Shown piece by piece: positions 1-7,600 of a stretch of 11,952 bases of DNA (position 1 is its first letter; every line of letters begins with the position of its first letter). A program made the position numbers and the translations under genes. The DNA is taken from positions 1 to 11,952 of the forward strand of contig WTCN01000300.1 of the NCBI GenBank assembly GCA_013138555.1, read 5' to 3'. This DNA is from Methyloprofundus sp. Its GTDB lineage: Bacteria; Pseudomonadota; Gammaproteobacteria; Methylococcales; Methylomonadaceae. Under the pieces are notes generated by a model, which was given only the letters and a program-made list of their open reading frames with translations, had not been told where the DNA came from and did not search any database.

Positions 1-320
1 AATGGATCTAGTAAATATTGTAATTCTGGCAAATGCTTATCAACATCTTGTACTAGCATCGTCCAGTGTGTCTCGGGTAAGCTAGCAAAAACATCTTCTG
101 ATAATGGCCCGCTTCTTACCCGCCATGCTGTACCATCTCGCCCACGCTCTTCAATAAGCCGGGACTCAATCTCGGGTTCACAAGCTAACCCCGCTAACTC
201 TTCAGGTGAAATAGGTGACTCAAAATCAACAAAAGCCTGGCGGATCAATAAAGGTTTCTTCTGCCAATATTGCTCTAGAAACTGCTGTTGACTTAGACCC
301 GTGTTGAAAAAATCACTCAA
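1..320 (-). CDS. roxA: Ribosomal protein uL16 arginine hydroxylase RoxA/YcfD, N-terminal part (cut by the window edge)
   Basis: About 106 N-terminal residues are present and the reading frame runs off the left edge. My translation contains FLEQYWQKKPLLIRQAF, then PISPEELAGLACEPEIESRL, then SGPLSEDVFASLPETHWTML, which matches residue for residue the kind of N-terminus seen in E. coli YcfD (FLERHWQKRPVVLKRGF, ISPDELAGLA, GETNWSLLVQ). The family is a JmjC/cupin Fe(II)- and 2-oxoglutarate-dependent oxygenase that hydroxylates an arginine of ribosomal protein uL16. The metal-binding HxD...H residues lie beyond the window and were not seen. The start is inferred to be TTG at 320: an in-frame TAG lies three codons upstream, no ATG or GTG falls between, and a GAGAG motif sits 5 nt before the TTG. 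The frame has no stop through position 1. Family assignment is fairly sure; the non-ATG start is less so. Confidence 0.85.
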   Translation of the reverse strand, partial: MSDFFNTGLSQQQFLEQYWQKKPLLIRQAFVDFESPISPEELAGLACEPEIESRLIEERGRDGTAWRVRSGPLSEDVFASLPETHWTMLVQDVDKHLPELQYLLDP

Positions 321-365
321 AAGAACTCTCTAACTTAGCTTAAATGGCGGGGTATAACTAAAACT

Positions 366-393
366 GGGGGAGTAGACAAAAACCTACTCCCCC
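366..393 (-). terminator. Hairpin terminator downstream of dhaL
   Basis: A perfect 10-bp stem, GGGGGAGTAG at 366-375 with CTACTCCCCC at 384-393, encloses an 8-nt loop. It lies about 43 nt after the dhaL stop codon and before roxA. Read on the minus strand it is followed by AGTTTTAGTT, only a broken U-tract, so termination is plausible but perhaps leaky; read on the plus strand no T-run follows. Confidence 0.6.
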
Positions 394-435
394 GATTACA
401 CTCGAAGAGTTATAGCAAAAACGCTAAAATTTGAC

Positions 436-1068
436 TTATAATTTTGCTTCGATAGCGTCTGCAATAGCACAAATCATTAGCTGAGTACTTCTTGCGCCTG
501 CATCAATATGACCCACACTACGCGCGCCTAAGAAGGAAGAACGTCCTTTTGTAGCATGCATCTCGTTAGTTGATTCCATGCCTTTAATTGCAGTTTCTTT
601 AAGTCCCGCTAATAACGCTGGGTATTCAAGTTTGCCGCAATTTTCTGTTAGATAGTTGGCTACTGGGATTAATGTATCTAACATTGTTTTTTCGCCAGCG
701 TCTGATTTACCGCGTGCTTTCATAGCTTCTACCGCAGCATTATATGCTTCGGCAAAAACAACAGGATCAACTGTTTTTCCAGCGGCATCTTTTCCCATTG
801 CAACAAAAAAAGTACCAATCAAAGAACCAGAAGCACCACCGATTTTACTCATGCAGGTCATGCCCATTTTTTTCCAGGCATCAGCCCATTCCAGTTGACT
901 GATTTCTTCACTTTGCTCTACTAGAAAACCAAGTCCACGGCGTATATTAATAACATGATCACCATCACCCAGAGTTTTATCCAGCTCGGTTACTTCTGCA
1001 TCGTGCTCTGCTATAGTATCGCTCGCGACCTTAATAAACTCAGCTAACATATCTGAAGTTATCTGCAT
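436..1068 (-). CDS. dhaL: DhaL-type dihydroxyacetone kinase ADP-binding subunit (Dak phosphatase-fold domain), orphan
   Basis: The 210-residue product has the same length as E. coli DhaL, the nucleotide-binding subunit of dihydroxyacetone kinase, which works with the substrate-binding subunit DhaK. The Mg-ADP site is visible as LDKTLGDGDH with Asp30, Asp35 and Asp37 at the same numbers as in E. coli. Further family motifs are GGASGSLIGTFF (about 77-88), GEKTMLDTLIP (about 125-135) and KGRSSFLGARSVGH (about 174-187). The residue after GDGDH is Val39, where the family normally has Gly. No dhaK or PTS-like dhaM gene is next to it, so the partner and substrate are unknown; a relative acting on another small metabolite is possible. 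The start is supported by AGAGGAAAGAG a few bases upstream of the ATG. The gene looks monocistronic, with its own hairpin downstream and a candidate promoter about 100 nt upstream. Confidence 0.88.
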   Translation of the reverse strand: MQITSDMLAEFIKVASDTIAEHDAEVTELDKTLGDGDHVINIRRGLGFLVEQSEEISQLEWADAWKKMGMTCMSKIGGASGSLIGTFFVAMGKDAAGKTVDPVVFAEAYNAAVEAMKARGKSDAGEKTMLDTLIPVANYLTENCGKLEYPALLAGLKETAIKGMESTNEMHATKGRSSFLGARSVGHIDAGARSTQLMICAIADAIEAKL

Positions 1069-1162
1069 TATCTCTTTCCTCTCTTATAAAGTAGCCATCC
1101 CCACTTATATTTCTAGGGACTTCAGCTATAAAATTTTATCTAAAACAACTCTATCTGTAAAT

Positions 1163-1186
1163 AGTTAGCTTATTATACAGCTAACT
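1163..1186 (-). promoter_or_regulatory. Candidate dhaL promoter with inverted repeat flanking the -10 box
   Basis: An 8-bp perfect inverted repeat (AGTTAGCT at 1163-1170, AGCTAACT at 1179-1186) flanks an 8-nt spacer that, on the minus strand, contains a perfect TATAAT (plus-strand 1172-1177). A transcript starting there would have a leader of roughly 95-100 nt before dhaL. No good -35 box is seen 16-18 bp upstream, which would fit a promoter that needs an activator, with the palindrome as an operator. The same hairpin lies just past the stop of the DUF1289-like gene, so it could instead be a weak terminator, although it has no U-tract. Confidence 0.4.
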
Positions 1187-1201
1187 TGGGCCTTGCTAGA
1201 T

Positions 1202-1411
1202 TCAAAGTTTCTGACATTTTTTTACCAAAGACCCGCTGATAAACTGCGCGAAATCTTCCGGGTTCTCATAATCCTGCTTTTGTACAAACTCAACCAGACC
1301 ATTGACTAGGCTTCTTGTTTCTGCTATTTCAACATGAGATCGCCCACAGCCTTCACAATGCGTTCCTGTTTCTGTACAAAAAGCACTGCCTTTACATGGG
1401 TTAAATTTCAT
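1202..1411 (-). CDS. Small cysteine-rich protein, DUF1289-like
   Basis: The 69-residue product has four clustered cysteines near its N-terminus (Cys6, Cys12, Cys19, Cys22, spacing C-x5-C-x6-C-x2-C) and a fifth at Cys66. The segment GTHCEGCGRSHVEIAE resembles the CxGCGRTxxEI core of DUF1289 proteins, whose usual spacing is nearer C-x3-C-x8-C-x2-C, so it is a related but not textbook match. The cysteines suggest binding of a metal ion or iron-sulfur cluster; the function of the family is not known to me. No signal peptide or membrane segment is seen, so it is probably cytoplasmic. The start is well supported by a G-rich Shine-Dalgarno sequence. It lies 126 nt downstream of ispA on the same strand and could be read through from it or have its own promoter. 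Confidence 0.75.
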   Translation of the reverse strand: MKFNPCKGSAFCTETGTHCEGCGRSHVEIAETRSLVNGLVEFVQKQDYENPEDFAQFISGSLVKKCQKL

Positions 1412-1414
1412 TTA

Positions 1415-1426
1415 CCCCCTCCCCCG
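1415..1426 (-). promoter_or_regulatory. G-rich Shine-Dalgarno sequence of the DUF1289-like gene
   Basis: On the minus strand the ATG at 1411 is preceded by CGGGGGAGGGGGTAA. The core GGAGG lies 6 nt before the start codon. This is the most G-rich ribosome binding site in the window and fixes the start. The two runs of five G are unusual in this AT-rich DNA. Confidence 0.65.
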
Positions 1427-1537
1427 CACGATATTTACTTTTAATAATGGGAATACTATACTCTATTTTATTGTTAGGTACATCCATTCCTGACCTTATT
1501 AGAACTCAGCACGTAACAACGCCTATTCTTAGCTATA

Positions 1538-2434
1538 TTAATGATCTCGCTGAATAATATACAAAGATAAATCACGCAACAAATCAGCCTCTGAACCAAA
1601 ACCCTTTAGACTTTCAACCGCTTGCTCATGTAAATCCTGTGCTTTTTGTTTCGCACCCTCTAGACCTAGCAAAGCCGGATAGGTCGGTTTATCATTATCC
1701 TGGTCTTTGCCTTGTGTTTTACCTAGTGTCGCGGTATCGCTTTCTTCATCTAAAATGTCATCCTTAACCTGAAAAGAGAGGCCGATACATTTAGCATAGT
1801 GATCTAATTTACTGGCAATATCAGGGTCTATATCTGGCTTTGACAAGGTCGCTAGCTGCACACTCACGCGAATAAGTGCACCTGTTTTATGAATGTGCAT
1901 ATTTTCTAATTCAGGCAAGGTCAGCGTTTTACCGACCGATTCTAAATCAATCGCCTGCCCTCCTACCATGCCTTGCGAACCACTGGCTTTTGCCAAAGCA
2001 GTAATCATTTGCATACGTGACTCTGCACTGGCCTGCATACTACTATCCTGTGCAAGCATCTGAAATGCTAAAGCCTGTAGAGCATCACCCGCTAAAATAG
2101 CCGTTGCTTCATCATAAGCCACGTGCGAAGTTGCTTTACCACGACGTAAGTCATCATCATCCATCGCAGGTAAATCATCATGAATCAGTGAATACACATG
2201 AATCATTTCGACCGCACAGGCCGGACCATCTAAAATTTCCGGGGCGATTCCCAGCGCCATTCCGGCGCTATAAGTCAACATCGGACGCATACGTTTTCCA
2301 CCATCTAGCGTACTGTAACGCATGGCATCATGAAGTCTTTTAGGCAATACTGTATTGACTGGCAAGCGCAGCTCCAGCGCCTTTTCTACACGTTCCTGGC
2401 TAGTGACTAAGTATTCTTTTAGGGCGTTACTCAT
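1538..2434 (-). CDS. ispA: Farnesyl diphosphate synthase (trans-prenyltransferase) IspA
   Basis: This 298-residue protein condenses isopentenyl diphosphate with dimethylallyl and geranyl diphosphate to make farnesyl diphosphate for quinones, undecaprenyl carrier and related lipids. Visible motifs in order are GGKRMRP (45-51), the first Asp-rich motif DDLPAMD (86-92) followed by DDDLRRG, GQAIDL (159-164), KTGALI (183-188), and the second Asp-rich motif FQVKDDILD (221-229). The two-residue insertion in the first Asp-rich motif is typical of bacterial (type II) farnesyl synthases, and Tyr81, five residues before it, fits a C15 product length. Length equals the family norm. Its ATG lies inside the end of xseB (8-bp overlap), showing translational coupling. 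In many gammaproteobacteria dxs follows ispA; here it does not. A geranyl or geranylgeranyl product cannot be fully excluded from sequence alone. Confidence 0.95.
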   Translation of the reverse strand: MSNALKEYLVTSQERVEKALELRLPVNTVLPKRLHDAMRYSTLDGGKRMRPMLTYSAGMALGIAPEILDGPACAVEMIHVYSLIHDDLPAMDDDDLRRGKATSHVAYDEATAILAGDALQALAFQMLAQDSSMQASAESRMQMITALAKASGSQGMVGGQAIDLESVGKTLTLPELENMHIHKTGALIRVSVQLATLSKPDIDPDIASKLDHYAKCIGLSFQVKDDILDEESDTATLGKTQGKDQDNDKPTYPALLGLEGAKQKAQDLHEQAVESLKGFGSEADLLRDLSLYIIQRDH

Positions 2435-2660
2435 CGTTAAATGACTCCAAGGTCTGTTGACCGTTTTTTTCTAATAAAATGTGTACTTTCTGCTCCGCCT
2501 CTTGTAAAGATTTCTGGCAGACCCGCGTTAACTTCACACCTTGCTCAAAAGATTTTAGCGACTCTTCCAGAGAAATATCCCCTTGCTCTAATTGCTCTAC
2601 AATCTCTTCTAGACCCTTGAGAGAATCTTCAAATAAAGTGGCACTTTTCTTTCTTGGCAT
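2427..2660 (-). CDS. xseB: Exodeoxyribonuclease VII small subunit XseB
   Basis: This 77-residue acidic helical protein is the small subunit of exonuclease VII, a single-strand-specific nuclease in which several XseB chains bind one XseA chain. The diagnostic core runs from FEDSLKGLEEIVEQLEQGDI (10-29) through SLEESLKSFEQGVKLTRVCQ (30-49) to LQEAEQKVHILLEKNG, two amphipathic helices as in the family. Size is normal for XseB. It is the first gene of an xseB-ispA operon, a widely conserved pair, and its last 8 bp overlap ispA. xseA is not in the window. The start ATG is the only reasonable one; no strong Shine-Dalgarno sequence is apparent upstream of it. Confidence 0.95.
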   Translation of the reverse strand: MPRKKSATLFEDSLKGLEEIVEQLEQGDISLEESLKSFEQGVKLTRVCQKSLQEAEQKVHILLEKNGQQTLESFNDE

Positions 2661-2740
2661 GTCGATAAAAATAATTTAATGATAGGATAGTTTAATTCGC
2701 CTATTATATATGAAAAAACATTAGAGTAATTAACTAGAAA
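2661..2740. promoter_or_regulatory. AT-rich divergent promoter region between xseB and parE
   Basis: These 80 bp separate the divergent xseB and parE start codons and must hold the promoters for both. For parE a -10-like TATTAT occurs at 2702-2707, overlapping the run TATTATATAT, with no convincing -35 at 16-18 bp. TTAGAGTAAT (2721-2730) is the only weak ribosome-binding candidate before the parE ATG. For the minus strand no clear hexamer pair is seen. Confidence 0.45.
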
Positions 2741-4630
2741 ATGAGTAATACCTATAACGCAGCAGCTATTGAAGTTTTAAGTGGTCTGGATCCCGTCCGC
2801 AAACGCCCAGGCATGTATACAGACACCACCCGCCCCAATCATCTGGTTCAGGAGGTGGTTGATAACAGCGTTGATGAAGCTGTCGCGGGGCATGCTTCCA
2901 GCATAGAGGTCGTTTTATTTAAAAATGGCAGCGTCCGGGTGCAAGATGACGGGCGCGGAATGCCTGTTGATATGCACCCTGAACAAAACATGCCTGGTGT
3001 TGAAGTGATTTTGACCCAGTTGCATGCTGGTGGAAAGTTTTCTAATAAAAATTACCAGTTTTCTGGTGGTTTACATGGTGTTGGCGTTTCCGTTGTTAAT
3101 GCACTCTCGACACAATTGAATATCGAAATCAAGCGCAATGGCAAAATTTATCAAATGCAATTTGCTGATGGTGAAAAACAAACTGAGCTAAGTGAAGTGG
3201 GCAGTGTTGGTAAACTTAATACTGGCACCATGGTGCATTTTTTACCCGATGCCAGTTATTTTGATTCTAATAAAATCTCCGTTATCAAGCTAAAACATGT
3301 ATTAAGGGCAAAGGCAGTCCTTTGCCCTGGTTTAAAAATTCGTTTATCAGTCGAGCAAAGCGATGAATCATGGGAGTGGCATTACCAGAATGGGCTTGAA
3401 GAGTACCTGCTTGATAGCGTGGGTAATGTCGAATTTTATCCAAATGAACCGTTTATGGGAAAATTTTCTGCTGAGCATGAAGCGGTCGACTGGGGAATTG
3501 TCTGGACGGCAGAATCTTTACCGGAAAATATTACTGAAAGCTATGTTAATCTCGTCCCTACCGCACAAGGAGGAACCCATGTTAATGGTTTGCGCGCAGG
3601 CCTGACCGAAGCGATGCGTGAATTCTGCGAGATACGTAATTTATTACCCCGTGGGGTTAAAATTACCCCCGAAGATGTCTGGGAACTTTGCCATTATATC
3701 TTGTCAGTAAAACTGGAAGACCCACAATTTTCGGGACAAACCAAAGAGCGCTTAAGCTCACGTGAGTGTGTGGCTTTTGTTTCAGGCGTTGCCAAAGATG
3801 CATTTAGCTTATGGCTAAACCAGCACCCTACGGATGGTGAGAAAATTGCAGAAGTGATTATTTTAAGTGCTCAAAAGCGTTTAAAATCTGCCAAAAAAGC
3901 AGTCCGCAAAAAGGTTTCGGCGGGACCGCAATTACCAGGTAAATTAGCCGATTGTGCCTCTCAGGATATTAAACGTAGCGAACTTTTTCTGGTTGAGGGG
4001 GACTCAGCGGGCGGCTCAGCCAAACAGGCGCGTGAGCGTGATTTTCAAGCGATTATGCCACTACGCGGTAAAATTTTAAACACCTGGGAAGTCGAATCAG
4101 CTCAGGTGATGGCATCTCAAGAAGTGCATGATATTGCCGTTGCTTTAGGCATAGAGCCCGGCTCAGAAGACTTAAAAAATCTGCGCTACGGTAAAGTTTG
4201 CATTTTGGCTGATGCGGATTCGGATGGCCTACATATCGCTACCTTGATTTGTGCTTTATTTTTTAAACATTTCCCGAGCCTGGTTAAGGCGGGACATGTT
4301 TTTGTTGCCATGCCTCCACTCTACCGCATTGATGTCGGTAAACAGGTCTTTTATGCCTTAGATGAATCTGAGAGACTGGGTGTATTAGACCGTATTAAAG
4401 CAGAAAAGCTTAAGGGTAAAATTAATGTCCAGCGCTTTAAAGGACTGGGGGAAATGAACCCTTCCCAATTACGTGTTACAACCATGAACCCGGATACCCG
4501 GCGCTTAGTACAGCTCACAATTGAAACAGATGACAATACCCATGAACAAATGGATTTGTTATTGGCAAAAAAACGTTCTCAGGATAGAAAGGCCTGGCTA
4601 GAAAGCAAGGGTAATTTAGCTGATATTTAA
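2741..4630 (+). CDS. parE: DNA topoisomerase IV subunit B ParE
   Basis: At 629 residues this is almost identical in length to E. coli ParE (630) and shows the whole architecture. The GHKL ATPase domain has Glu38 (general base) and Asn42 in QEVVDNSVDEA, DDGRGMP (69-75) and the ATP lid GGLHGVG (109-115). The transducer domain has the QTK loop (333-335). The TOPRIM domain has EGDSAGG (419-425) and DADSD (491-495) for the metal ions of the cleavage site, and QRFKGLGEMN (564-573) lies near the C-terminus. With ParC, which is not here, it decatenates daughter chromosomes using ATP. RPGMYTDTTRPNHL and NKNYQFSGGLHGVG, together with the lack of the about 170-residue insertion common in proteobacterial GyrB, favour ParE over GyrB. 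It is divergent from xseB and convergent with the c-di-GMP gene. Confidence 0.97.
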   Translation: MSNTYNAAAIEVLSGLDPVRKRPGMYTDTTRPNHLVQEVVDNSVDEAVAGHASSIEVVLFKNGSVRVQDDGRGMPVDMHPEQNMPGVEVILTQLHAGGKFSNKNYQFSGGLHGVGVSVVNALSTQLNIEIKRNGKIYQMQFADGEKQTELSEVGSVGKLNTGTMVHFLPDASYFDSNKISVIKLKHVLRAKAVLCPGLKIRLSVEQSDESWEWHYQNGLEEYLLDSVGNVEFYPNEPFMGKFSAEHEAVDWGIVWTAESLPENITESYVNLVPTAQGGTHVNGLRAGLTEAMREFCEIRNLLPRGVKITPEDVWELCHYILSVKLEDPQFSGQTKERLSSRECVAFVSGVAKDAFSLWLNQHPTDGEKIAEVIILSAQKRLKSAKKAVRKKVSAGPQLPGKLADCASQDIKRSELFLVEGDSAGGSAKQARERDFQAIMPLRGKILNTWEVESAQVMASQEVHDIAVALGIEPGSEDLKNLRYGKVCILADADSDGLHIATLICALFFKHFPSLVKAGHVFVAMPPLYRIDVGKQVFYALDESERLGVLDRIKAEKLKGKINVQRFKGLGEMNPSQLRVTTMNPDTRRLVQLTIETDDNTHEQMDLLLAKKRSQDRKAWLESKGNLADI

Positions 4631-4638
4631 AATAGGGA

Positions 4639-4662
4639 TTGAGCGGACTAAAGTCCGCTCAA
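4639..4662. terminator. Hairpin between convergent parE and the c-di-GMP gene
   Basis: A perfect 11-bp inverted repeat (TTGAGCGGACT at 4639-4649, AGTCCGCTCAA at 4652-4662) directly abuts the stop codon of the minus-strand gene and starts 8 nt past the parE stop. It is GC-rich in the middle, and the last T-A pair probably opens to form a 4-nt loop. The plus-strand tail is CTACTTTTG and the minus-strand tail is TCCCTATTTT, so both U-tracts are imperfect. It most likely serves as a shared terminator for both genes. Confidence 0.65.
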
Positions 4663-7600
4663 CTACTTTTGCCAGTTCTCTGAAAATTGTTCAGCACTGA
4701 TAGGTCTGCCAAAATAATAGCCCTGACAACGCGTACAACCGTAGCTTTTCAATAATTCAAACTGTTCAATTGTTTCCACCCCTTCTGCGAGCGTAGTTAA
4801 ACCTAATGCAGCGCCAAGGTCAATTATGGCACGCACAATAGTCGCATCATCCTCATCTTCCGTCATGTCACGTATAAAAGTACGATCTATTTTTAATAAG
4901 TCCACATTAAAAGCCTTAAGCCGGGTTAATGACGAATAATCAGTCCCAAAATCATCAATCGCCAACTTAAAGCCGAAAGACCTTAACTGATGTAAAACCT
5001 CTGTAATGGACTCAGGGTATTGCGCTAAACCACCTTCAGTAATCTCAAGCTCAATATGCTCTGTTGCAACCCCTGCTTTTTCGCATATTTGTAGAGCCTT
5101 ATTGGCAAAGTCGATACTGATTAACTGGTAGATTGATACATTGACAGCAATATACTCCAGTTTAACCACCCCCTCGTTCTGCCATTGTTTATATTGCAGG
5201 CACGCCTGTTCTAAAACCCACTCTCCCATGCCTCCAATAAATCCCATTTCTTCTGCAAAAGGTATAAACTCCAGAGTCGGAACAACCCCTAATTCAATCG
5301 AGTGCCAGCGCAATAATGCCTCAGCACCAATCGTTTGTTGTGTGAGCGTATCAATGAGAGGCTGATATACTAATGATAACTCATTAGTCCCAGCTTCTAT
5401 CGCTACCCGCAAAGCTTGCGATATTTTATGACGCCTCTTAACGCACTCCATCATTTCCTGAGAAAAAAAGCGATAGGTATTACGCCCTGCATTTTTCGCC
5501 TCATACATCGCCGTATCAGCTTGCTGTATCAATTGATGAATATTCTCCGCATTATCGGGATAAATCACCACACCAATACTGGCCCCACTATGTAATACCT
5601 TATCCTGGAAATCATAAGGTGTGCATAGCTTCTCTAGAATTTTACTAACAATGTTCTGCACCACGCTTGTTACATAATGTTTATCGCCTTCCAGTTCACA
5701 CAAAATAACCACAAACTCATCCCCCCCTAAACGAGCCAAAGTATCACTGGACCTTAAACAAAAAGAAGCACGTATTGCAACTGCCTTTAATAAAGCATCT
5801 CCAGCTTCATGGCCAAATGTATCATTCACCTCTTTAAACCGGTCCAGGTCAATAAATAATATTGCTATTTTATTTTTAGCACGCTCTGCCTTAATAATCG
5901 CCTGCTCTAGACGGTCATAAAATAAACTACGATTAGGCAAACTGGTCAATGAGTCATAATAAGCCAATTGGCTAATATGTTCTTCTGCGGCCTTTCTAAG
6001 TGAAATATCATCAAATGATGCAATATGGTTTTTAATCCTACCTAAATTATCGCGTACCACTGCAATACGAGTCCACTGCGGATAGGGTTCACCATTTTTG
6101 CGCGTATTCCATATTTCACCTTCCCAGCTATCACTCTCCTCAAGAGCCTGCCTCAGTTCCTGATAGAATTCAATATCATGTTTACCAGACTTTAAAACAA
6201 CAAGTGATTGGCCAATAATTTCTTTTTCTGTATACCCAGTAACACGCGTAAAACATGGGTTAACATTCAGAATTTTTTGTCCTGCATCGGCAATGACTAA
6301 ACAGGTTAAGTTGTTCTCAAATACCGTCTTAGCCAGTTCATTGTATTCCAAGGCTTGTTTGTGGCTAATCAGTTCGGCAATTGTCACTGCAAAACTATGC
6401 AGGATACTCTTTTCATTTTCACTAACTGGCTGCCCGGGGCTTAAATAAAGACATATGACTCCATATAACACACCCTCCAGAATCATAGGCATATTATAAT
6501 GCCCATGATCTTGCATGCCCTCAAAACGAACACTATGTGCACAATTAACATGCGAGTGATGCTGTATTGATAGTGTTTCTGCTGCCATACCACACAAACA
6601 CTGCCCATACTTGACACTGGCACATTGTAGGCTTATCTGAACTGCCAGATTATACTCTGCCACCATAGACAGACTTTTCTCACCGGGATTGTTTAGAAAA
6701 ATAGCACCTTGCGGCAATGTTTTTAACCAGGAAACATTGTGAATAGTTCTTAGTGCTGTATTTAAAAAATCCTCCATAGACAAGTCATGTATAGGTAAAG
6801 CCAATAAGCTATTGGTCGCTTGCTGGGCCTCAAGGTTTTTTTCAATTAAGACATTATTATCCAATAAATCCAGGCCATTAACTCTTATCCGCCAGGCAAT
6901 AGGAAAAATAAAAATAAGTAACAGTATGACATCAAGTATTGCTACCACCATGTTAGGCGTATTCTCGGGCAGAATAACAGGCAAAATAAGCATAATGGTC
7001 AATTCAGATATAGCAATGATAGCTAACACTTTCCATAAAATGATATTTATCACATTTAACGACGAAAAAATGAGCAATATCATGACTAATAAACTAGCAC
7101 TCACCACGACATAGACTAAATCTTTCCCCTCTAGCGCACTAGCATCTCTTACCGTCAGAGAAACACTATGCGCATCAAAAGACACTGCCTCCATCGCAGA
7201 ATAATGCATTACACTCACCGCAATACCTAAAACAACACCTGCCCTATAAAATACCCACCATTTCTTTTTATTATTACTTTCCTGAATATTAATTATATAT
7301 AAGCTGATATAAGAAGCTAAAAATGCAATAAATAGTGACCCAAAAACCCACAAAGAATCATAGGCAATAGCAGGTTGTAAACTCATAGAAGCCATACCAG
7401 AGTAATGCATAATACTGATTGCAGTAGCAAGCAGTATTGATGCATTCAACTGATGGATAGATTTTTTTTTCTTAACACTAATTAAGACCATTGCTGGTAT
7501 TGCCCCCATGATAGAAAACAAATACGAGGCAAAGGTTAAACCGGGAGAATATACCAAAGGCATTGGTAATGTTACTGCCAGCATACCCACAAAATGCATC

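Noticed and set aside
2104..2343. Plus-strand His-rich frame of 79 codons
   Set aside because: The histidines are the antisense reading of the IspA Asp-rich motif; it is a shadow of ispA.
5141..5365. Plus-strand open frame of 74 codons rich in Cys and Ser
   Set aside because: It is antisense to the conserved EAL domain; its composition follows from the opposite-strand codons.
6812..7114. Plus-strand open frame of 100 codons
   Set aside because: It is antisense to the membrane and linker region of the c-di-GMP protein, with no motif and no ribosome binding site that I can see.
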